Below, in pieces: positions 18,749-26,367 of a DNA stretch of 26,367 nucleotides. The notes below the pieces were generated by a model, which searched no databases, was not told the origin of the DNA, and saw only the letters and a list, made by a program, of their open reading frames with translations. This DNA is from Isoetes engelmannii. Its lineage: Eukaryota > Streptophyta > Lycopodiopsida > Isoetales > Isoetaceae. A program made the translations under genes and the position numbers. Numbering within the stretch: position 1 is the first letter of the stretch; every line of letters begins with the position of its first letter. The stretch covers positions 1 through 26,367 of the forward strand of contig JAANSK020122235.1 of the NCBI GenBank assembly GCA_011763485.2. Direction: 5' to 3'.

Positions 18749-18762
18749 GTATTTGGGAATAC
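18749..18762. repeat. GTATT-NNNN-AATAC palindrome at LINE border
   Basis: GTATTTGGGAATAC with CAAAGT before and ACTTTG after, the same extended palindrome as in the 22265-22520 cluster. It lies just left of the LINE at 18780, so the LINE appears to have split an older palindrome cluster. Confidence 0.7.
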
Positions 18763-18779
18763 ACTTTGGTCTTAAGAAG

Positions 18780-21700
18780 ATTTAACGAGGATTTAAACGA
18801 GCATTTAACTCCTCCACAACAAAGGGATAGAAAAGTGTTGTTGAAAGAAGTCAGAAGCATAAGGCTGCTGGGAAAATTGCATATATCCTTGGACACAAGG
18901 TCATCATCAGAGAAAACAAAGCATAGGAAGCACGGACCCTCAGAGTCTTAGTATGGAATATTCATGGTGCAAACGAATCCAAATTCTTAACCAATATGGA
19001 TTTGTTTGAACAGCATGATATTCTGATTTTGTTGGAAACCTGGGAATATGACATGAGACCATTAATTGACGTCCATGGCTTCACTAAACTTGCTACCTTG
19101 CATAACCGAAAGGCGCCTGTCATAGAGGTTGGGAAGGATTGGCCTGCTATGTTCGCTCTTCCTGCTTTGATTCAGTAAAAAATTGTGCATACCCGCCCAT
19201 TCAAGCAATATTTGTGGATATAGATGGACAAAAACCTCTTTACATTGCTGGTGTCTACTTTGCTCCCTTAGAGCCTATGCCTTCAAAAGTCTATGCTCAG
19301 CCAGAGTTGGATCCGCAAGATCCCTTTTTACATCTTGCTAAGGACATTTAAATATTAGGCAGAGGGATCAGTTTATGTGGCAGGAGATTTCAATGCAAGA
19401 TTGGGAATGAGACAAGCTCCGTTATTTTGAGATAATGGCAATGAATTTTTGGCTACAAGAATATACAGATTCTGAGCACCCTTGGAAATATGTATCTAGC
19501 GACCACACTAACAATGTTATGGGAAATCATGTATTACAGTTATGTGGAGCTCTAGAATGGATTGTCTTCAACAGTATTCAAGCATTTCCTAATACTCATA
19601 ATTACACATGTTTTCAACCAAATGGTAGTTCCGTTGTTGATCTTCTGCTAGGTAATCCCGCTTGTACAATGATTCAAAATTTTCGTATTCTTGAGAAGAA
19701 ACTTGTTTCTCATCATGCACCTTTTAGTCTAACGCTTAAAGCTAATAAGTCACTTGCTCCCAAACAAGTTTTGAAGCCTCGGCGCATCAAGCTAATTATA
19801 AAAATGCAGATCATTATACAGATGTTTTGACATGCATACTTGAGTATGTGAAATGGCCAACATATGCATTTAAATACAACCGTACTCTAACTGAAAACAT
19901 GCTCCCAGTGGCAAAGGAAGTCTTTGGGACTACCAAACACAGCTTCAGGCATCATAACTAAAAGTGGTTTGATAAGGAATGCGTGCTTGCTAAAAGGGCT
20001 TAGAACGCGGCTGCTGATTACCAGCAAGCTAAAAAAGCATATAAGAAGCTTCTGCGGCGTAAGAAAAATGACTGGCAGCACATACATGAAGCAGATTTGA
20101 CTAGCGGGTTACTAGAAGAGCCGAAAACTTTTTGGAATATAACCAGAAAGTCTCTTCCAAAAGTTGATTTTGCCACGGAAGAGATGATCACTTGCTTCGT
20201 GAACTCTTTATGGTTCCTGCCCAAAGAGAAATGGCGCGTATCCTATAGAAAGCATTTTTAATCCTCTAGATGTTCAAGAAACAATTCGCATAAAAAATGG
20301 CAGATCTCCTGATAATATAGGCATGGTAACAGAGTTATGTAAATGGGGAGGTGATCTACTCCTTGATAAACTTGCTCATATTTTCAATCTGGTGCTCAAA
20401 CAAGGCATTCTTCTGGATACCTGGTATATTAGCAGGATTGTTCTAGTTTATATAAATGTGGTAGCATACAAGACATACATAATTACAGAAGAATTCTAGT
20501 TGGCAATTGTATGGCTAAGATTTTTGCTTCTTTGATTGAACGAAAGTTAGTGGACTGGGCTACAAAGTAGGTTTTAGAGCAGTATGTCAAGCAAGTTTCA
20601 GATCTGGTTACTCCACAGTGACACTTCGGGTGCTCACAGAAAATGCTAAGGGCAGGGGGAACCAATTATACCTTGCTTTCATGGATCTGACTAAAGCCTT
20701 CGACCGTGTAGATCGAGGCAAACTTCAAGGCAGGATGGATGAAATTGGAGTCCCTCTCACTCTCAAAAAAGCAGTTGCGTGCTTATACAAAAAAGTCTTG
20801 GTACAGCTCTCATTTTCCCTTCACTCTGACACACAGATACATAGCACCGTAGAAGTCAAACAGGGCTTCCTCTGCTCTCCAGCACTCTTTCGGCTATTTA
20901 TTGATGAAGTTGAATCTTGGCTTAATAATGATAGCGAGCTGAATTATGTGGCCATGTTATCAAACTGCTACTCTTTGCTGATGACATTGTGCTCATGTCT
21001 AGAACTCAATCTGGATTGCAGTCTCACATAGATATCTTCCATGACTTCTGCAAACATAAAGTTATGTTTGTCAGTCATTCCAAATCTAAAATTATGGTAT
21101 TTGGTTCACGCTCTCTTGCTGAATTTTAAATTAGAGATGTTGCTCTTGAAACGGTTACGCAATACAAATACCTGGGGATTGAAATATCCTCTAACTATAA
21201 GTGGACAACAGCAACATCTAAGAGGACAATAGGTGGTTTACGAGCATTGTTTGGTATGCTTCAAGTATGTGAGCAAAAGAATCTGGAAGTGTGGCATTTA
21301 CGCAACTCTTTGGTACACTGGGTAAACCAGTAATACTGTATGGATGCCCATCTTGGGCACCTAGATTGGCAGAGTCAGGGTGGACTAAGCTAGAAAGAGT
21401 AGAAAAAAAATTCCTCCTTGAAGAATTGGAAACAAAAGCCCAAACACCTTACATTATGCTCCTAGTTGAAGCAGGATTAATTCCGATTGAGATTGATGCT
21501 CTATGTCAGACACTGCACTACCTGAATAGGATCTCGCATCTTGACCCAGAACGAATTCCGTCTCAGGCGCTTGTACATTCTCAAGGAAGATTAAATGGAT
21601 GGTATGTTGCAGTAGTTAAGTGGGCAAATAAATGGGGTATCTCACCTGGCAGTTGGCTGCATAAATGGGAAGAACTACAAGCATTTGTGTCGGCAAAGGC

Positions 21701-22264
21701 AATTGCCAAGCTTTAGCTAGACTGTAATAAAAGTGTAAAAGCATCCTTCTATAAGAAGGAAACTAATAATCTTGTAACCTACTGCGGCCATATCTGGGGT
21801 CAAATCTAAGATTAGGCTTAAGGAAAACCATTTCCAGGGTGCGACTCTCTTTCCATCACTTTGCCATTGAAACTTGTAGATGGCAAGACTTAGAGAAAAA
21901 AGATCGGTTGTATCCCTGCTGCCTGACAGAACCACAGATTGAAGATGAGATGCACGCCTTACTTTCTTTTCCATCATATAAGCATGTTCGGGATGCTTCT
22001 GATATCATGGCTGACAATCTTCAAGATTTGCTCAGTATACATTCGAATAGATTAGGGTCATATTTGAAATCCATTTTTAAAGAAAGAACAGATGTTATAC
22101 ATATATATGAGCACATGTCACTTCTTGAGAATTCTGGCATGTTTGATTACATATTGAAACCTTCGCCTATAGACCATGTTGTTACCTAAATAACAACAAA
22201 TGTTTTTTCCATATGGATCTGAGGGTCCTCCACAATGGCATGATTAATATTGATTGATTGATTG
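18780..22264 (+). mobile_element. Non-LTR retrotransposon (LINE), decayed, with TTGA-repeat 3' tail
   Basis: Coding parts in order, spread over several frames: apurinic-like endonuclease (about 18945-19800) with LVWNIHGAN, ILILLETWE, a degraded GDFNAR-like part near 19380 and LVSHHAPFSLTL; reverse transcriptase (about 20440-21230) with IHNYRRILVGNCMAKIFASL, FRSGYSTVTL, LAFMDLTKAFDRVD (motif A), VKQGFLCSPALF (motif B) and LFADDIVLMSRT (motif C, 20971 on); then thumb/connection VTQYKYLGIEISSNYKW; and a C-terminal part with the Zn-knuckle-like PCCLTEPQIEDEMHALL (about 21905-21960), whose last Cys is replaced. Stops (e.g. 19179, 21128) and frameshifts make it inactive, although the FADD catalytic core survives. 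The 3' end is a short TTGA array (about 22240-22264), as in CR1/L2/RTE-like LINEs and not a poly(A) tail. AAGAAG at 18774-18779 and 22265-22270 may be the target duplication. Confidence 0.8.
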
Positions 22265-22520
22265 AAGAAGTCTGGAATACGCTTTGTGTTTTCCTGAAAA
22301 AATTGCTCCTTAGGAAAAGCTGAAGTGTATTCCAGCTTTTCCTAAGAAGCAAAGCGTCTTCCGGAATACACTTTGGTCTTCAGGAAAACACAAAGCGTAT
22401 TCCGGAATACACTTTGCCTTTACTTGAAAGACAAAGGGTGTTCCAGAATACGCTTTGGCCTTTGCTACAGACACAAAGTGTATTCTGGAATACACTTTGG
22501 TCTTTAAGAAAAGCAGAAGT
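22265..22520. repeat. Cluster of degenerate repeats built on GTATTC-NN-GAATAC
   Basis: Units of about 45-60 bp containing CAAAG-GTATTCCGGAATAC-ACTTTG. Palindromes at 22397-22410 (perfect), 22438-22451 and 22480-22493 (perfect; extended to CAAAGTGTATTC-TG-GAATACACTTTG, 26 bp, about 22474-22499), plus half or damaged units at 22271 and 22327 and near 22368. AGGAAAA and CTTT-rich spacers alternate. The cluster directly follows the LINE 3' end. Confidence 0.8.
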
Positions 22521-23325
22521 GTACACTTTTACTACTCCAGGAACTTAAAAACTGGCATATCATTGCAAAAGAAGCAAATTACAGGTCGTACATTGTACTT
22601 TATGGTCTTATCCTGCCATGGTGTTGCGTATAGAAGTTGAGCTGATAGTTTTGGTGAGTAGGCAAAGGCATTGGAGTTTGCGACCAAAGGCTCTCGAAGT
22701 GGAATACGAATTCGCTTTTAAAGGTGTTGTGTAACGACATTGAACATTTTTATGCGGAGTAGAATACAGTTTGTAGTTAGTTCTTCTTTTTGTATTCTGG
22801 AATAAGCCTGCGAGAGGCCAGTTCACAGTTTCTGTTTACTTCTGATATTTTCCGATTTTGCTCTTTGTATTCTCGAATACAGCTGTGTTTGCTAACATGG
22901 CTTCTTTTCCAAGAATTGAAGATGGTGAAGGACTTTGCTAAAAAACTTGTGCTGCATCATTTGTATCAACTAGTTCAATAAGATCGGGCTTAAGTCCTGA
23001 AGAAAACATCCTCCCCCCCTCCCCCCTGCGAGTTTGTCGGGTCCCCTTCCCCAATGTCCACAAGAACAAGCGGTGACTTTGAAGGTACACCTAGTCCAAT
23101 CATCACTCTCAAGAAACTACGAATATAAGTTTCATTCTCAAACTCGTGAAGAGTCACCCTTCCACCCCCTTCAAACACCAGTTGTCACACACAGTTTTGC
23201 TGAGTTTCAAAATGCAAGAGGTATGTTTGAGGAAACACCAAGTCCTTCAATTGCTGCCACAACCTCGTATGGTCCATCGCCCACCTTCAACACCTTGCCT
23301 CCGCCATATCCGAGAATAGCTTCAC
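22521..23325. other. Spacer with two more palindromes, no gene recognised
   Basis: GTATTCTGGAATAA at 22792-22805 and GTATTCTCGAATAC at 22867-22880. A Pro/Ser/Thr-rich stretch from about 22890 to 23330 can be read on the + strand in mixed frames and may be the decayed 5' part of the DUF7869-type gene downstream, but this is uncertain. Confidence 0.45.
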
Positions 23326-26204
23326 GTGGACTTTTTTCCTCCATTGAAGGTTGAAGAAGTTACCTCGAGAGTAAACTTATCTTCCGAAGGTGAAGGTGAT
23401 AATCCTGAGCAAAGCGATTATATGTTTTGCAGCCATTCTTCTAAAAAATTCAAGGTTGACGTTTGCTTGAGAGCTTGTTCATCTGTGAGGAGGAGGAACC
23501 TTATGAACGAACAGAAAATGAGAAAAATTCTAAGAACTACATGCTGCTTGTGGGTTGCATTAGCAGGTTCAATATGGCTAAACTATGTGCAATCAGACAC
23601 AACTACAGTTCAATAACATTAGCAGACCAAAATGCCTAACTAGCTCTTCATGTAAGACCATACCGCTAAACTCTTTTGCATTATAGCTATCGAGAACAAA
23701 TGTGCCAGGAGTGCTTCATGTCCACCGTTTGGGGGCCACTAGAATGTCTTGAGTACGTAAAAAATTGAATAAAAACCCTGCAATTGATGATCATTGCGGG
23801 CCAAGAAGAGTCATTATAATGCATGTTCTGCTGTTACTTGGATGGAGAATTACTTCAGAAAGACATGTAAAAATTTGCCTAACAGTAATATGTACTATTT
23901 GACAGACAGTAATATCACAAAAAAAGATATCTTTCAGGAATACAAAGAGTGTGCACTGGGTCTGAGCACATCTTTTACTCGCACTTCACTAGACTTTGGA
24001 GAGTGAATTTGGCCTAGTAAAAGTTCCTCGTAAACGAATAATGTCTGTGTGCTCAAAGTGTGTAGAATCTAAGAGTCAAAGAGAAACTACAAAGATAAAG
24101 ATCGAAAGAAGTAAGTTACAGATTTTTATTCTCTCACTTGTTTCACATCTTTATTTTGACTTACGCCCATCTTCAAATATTGTACAATATAACCTTGCTA
24201 GACACCATGAACAACAAGCAGCCGAAAGAAGAGAACTTATAAAGCACAAAAAAAGCTCTAGAACGTCCACTTCAGTATATGTCTATTGTTATTGATGGTA
24301 TGGGCCAAGAAAAAACAATTCTACTGTAAGAATTAAATGTATTCTACTCAGTCTAAAATTAGCAGAGGTATCTCTAGCACAGGCATGCATCCTAAAGGGG
24401 AAGATATTTTGGTTGCACGTTAAAATGGCCAAGCTATTCTTATCATTGAATATCTAGAGGTAGTATAAGGAATTAGATGTATTATACAGAAAGAAACAGA
24501 AAGTGTACATAATATTTATAGTAGTTGAGCAGACCTAGCTCGGTGAACAATAACACCGGCCAGGTGTTTTTGAAAACATGAATCTTGTAACCGAGATTAC
24601 GAGCCTAAGGCTCAGATTTTTGGATCACTGCATTTCGGTGGTCCCTTGAATTGTATATAAGAAGTAGCAGGTGGAATGGTTCGGTAACGAGTTCCCCGGA
24701 TCGATCTGAAGTCGTCGGCTATTTCATTGAAGTTGTTTTCTGTTTTGGTCGTGATACTAGGTTGAAATATTTAACATTTGTGTGACATTATTCCAAATAA
24801 TATTTGAGCATATTTTGAATTGCTATCAAGTATCTAAATCTTACATCTACCACATTTCCTGAACATTCCTAAAGATGTGCCAGAGGAATGTTTCATTAAG
24901 GTCCACTTCATGGGGGCAATGCTATTCAAGGAAGTCTCAAGTGCAAAGTCTCATTGACATATCCTAACTTGCATGGTGACCCGAACCTCACAATTACCAT
25001 TCTTAACAAGGTTTTGTGAGGTAGAGCATTTGCCACCTGTACTCTACCTCCAGCTCGACAACACTACCAAGGAGAATAAAAAATCTATCTCTTTTTTCTT
25101 ATTGCGCCATGCTAGGGGAGCTAAAGATGTTCAGGAAAGTGAAGCTTGAATTTCTCCTCGTAGGCCACACTCAGGATCGAATTGACCAGATGCTCCACAT
25201 ATTTTCAGTGCGTCTTCAAAGGAAGAACGCCTTTTGGCTTCCCACTTTAATTCAAATTATTGAAGACTCGTACACCCCAATTCCAGTAGCCAAGCTTCTG
25301 AAGGAGACTACTGACTTTAGAGAATTCATTTTCTCCCAACGTGACACTAAAGAACAAGTTGTGAACCAGTTGAGTGATCTCACTTTCCAGCACCATATCA
25401 AATTCTACTTGAAAGATGAAAGAAGTGTTTTGCAAGGGAAAAAATACACCACAACTAAAGACTGGAGTCCATCCGAGGGGTTGCACTTTATCAAACATGT
25501 CCCTGACAATAGCTTGGTAGAATGTGCAGAGCAATTTCCTCTAAAAAATCCAAAGGAGTCAAAGCAGAAGAAAAGCATCCCATTGATATCCTTACAAGCC
25601 ATTGAAATAGAAATTTCTTTGGGTTTTAAGTATTTCACTGAGGAAGACCAAATGTGGTGGAGAAATTTCTTTCTTGAACAAAAGATCGCCAATCAAAGCT
25701 TAACTTCAAGACAGTTGCAGGAGCCTTTTCAATGGCCTAACACATTCCACCAGCCCCACATCAAGCATGTCCAAGCATTGCTACATTAGCACCTTCATTA
25801 GAGGAAGAGGAGGACTGGGTCATGTACCTCGAACCAAGACGCAAGAATGAGCCTTCTGGTAATATTACAGAAATTACAGAAGGTATGTTGATTGCTCTTC
25901 CAACTGATGATGATGACAAAGTCGACCTTTTTGGATTGCAAAAGTAACTAAAACAATCCAAGAAGAAGGCTTAGTAACTAAACTGAAGGTTCACTGACTT
26001 GCAACACGTGCAGTAAATGCTTTTGAGGGAAGATATGAGCTGGAAATGAGAAGTCAAGGAAAAAGGAAAAGAGCCAAGAAAGTATGTTGTAGGGATCAGC
26101 TCAACCTACAAGAAGTACGTATACTATGTTACGATTTCAAACTGAAATCTGACAATCGTCTTTGTCAAAGGATGGTTAACTTGCTTAATGCACGAATTCA
26201 TTAA
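23326..26204 (+). pseudogene. DUF7869-type (transposon-associated) gene, broken, split by a solo LTR
   Basis: Fragments of one large protein in changing frames. In order: an unassigned 96-codon frame (23326-23616); VHRLGATRM near 23718; AKKSHYNACSAVTWMENYF (from 23794); FTRLWRVNLA; VPRKRIMSVCSKC (about 24015), a Cys pair; RHHEQQAAERREL (about 24203); VIDGMGQEKTIL (about 24285-24324). The frame resumes after the LTR with PHFLNIPKDVPEE (24850 on), YLQLDNTTKENK (about 25045) and an intact 25109-25789 stretch with LVGHTQDRIDQMLHIFSVRL. A tail around DWVMYLEPR (25818) and ILCYDFKLKSDNRL ends at TAA 26202-26204. The three Asp-containing blocks (IDGMGQ, QLDNTT, HTQDRIDQM) are those of DUF7869 proteins, which look like RNase H-fold transposases of plant and animal elements. 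That function is inferred. A GTAAGT...CTAG segment at about 24112-24202 may be an intron. Stops and frameshifts throughout mean a dead copy. Confidence 0.65.
24325..24845. mobile_element. Solo LTR (521 bp) with 5-bp target-site duplication
   Basis: The element starts TGTAAGA and ends TCTTACA, a perfect 7-bp terminal inverted repeat in the TG...CA form of LTRs. It is flanked by TCTAC at 24320-24324 and 24846-24850. A TATA-like TATATAAG at 24654-24661 fits a promoter in the LTR. There is no internal gag/pol, so this is a solo LTR left by recombination between two LTRs. It lies exactly inside the DUF7869-type coding block: the coding reading stops at ...KTIL and resumes at PHF once one TSD copy and the LTR are discounted. 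Copia or Gypsy cannot be decided. Confidence 0.85.
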
Positions 26205-26367
26205 TTTGAGAATCCGTACATTCTCATTCTGCTCAAAATAGCAGATCAGGGGCGTATAAAGGGCACTTTTCAAACGGTCCTGCTACTTTAGAAGCAAAAA
26301 AACACTCAGGCAACACAATTTACCACAAAAAAAACAAGCTAAGCTTCTAGGCAACCTGTTCTTCGCA
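26205..26367. other. Right end of window, no gene seen
   Basis: AT-rich sequence after the last recognisable DUF7869-type coding block, with short A runs. It may be the 3' part of that element. Confidence 0.5.

Noticed and set aside
22310-22495. Minus-strand frame with repeated YSRIHF/CIPEYAL-like words
   Set aside because: The peptide repeats are a direct translation of the palindromic DNA repeat; no evidence for a protein.
14970-22880. Regularly recurring palindromes as a CRISPR array
   Set aside because: Spacing is irregular, copies diverge, there are no uniform spacers or cas genes, and the context is eukaryotic with introns and LINEs.
25247-25692. Minus-strand 95-codon frames
   Set aside because: Antisense shadows of the DUF7869-type coding block, which has recognisable motifs on the + strand.

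Overview
The window looks like nuclear DNA of a land plant, probably a seedless one (bryophyte, fern or lycophyte). This rests on a plant-type 2-oxoglutarate dioxygenase with short GT-AG introns, an intronless LRR protein with the layout of TORNADO1/ROCO proteins, and several plant-style retroelements. There are no bacterial operons, rRNA or tRNA that I can see. The species assignment is inference and is weak.

Layout. 1-4260: no convincing gene; decayed repeats, including GC-rich foldback (hairpin) elements and repeat blocks that carry CACGTG palindromes. 4317-5357: four-exon 2OG-Fe(II) dioxygenase gene (+), short at the N terminus. 5358-7489: intergenic, with another foldback and a second copy of the 2.1-kb repeat block. 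7490-11416: the one large intact gene, an LRR-ROCO-like (TORNADO1-like) protein of 1308 residues in a single exon. 11417-14213: AT-rich spacer with tandem repeats, a TATCT microsatellite, three GGAC-TTCG-GTCC type hairpins, a cluster of foldbacks and a probable retroposon tail. 14214-17657 (-): a broken, intron-containing gene for a ParB-like/beta-class N4/N6 DNA methyltransferase. 17872 to about 18665 (-): 5'-truncated L1-type LINE with poly(A). About 18780-22264 (+): decayed LINE with endonuclease, reverse transcriptase and Zn-knuckle regions. 22265-22880: cluster of palindromic repeats. About 23326-26204 (+): broken DUF7869-type (transposon-associated) gene, interrupted by a solo LTR with a perfect 5-bp target-site duplication.

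The most unusual content is the right half. A prokaryote-type DNA methyltransferase module (ParB-like domain, DSPY motif, then GSGTT motif) sits in a plant gene with spliceosomal introns. Those introns carry repeated 14-18 bp palindromes of the form GTATTC-NN-GAATAC, which recur in the flanking repeat cluster. The copy here is disabled by at least three in-frame stops and several frameshifts, so any active system would have to be encoded by an intact relative elsewhere in the genome. The two genes likely to be functional, the dioxygenase (with doubt) and the LRR-ROCO protein, show no visible functional link to each other or to the mobile DNA around them.
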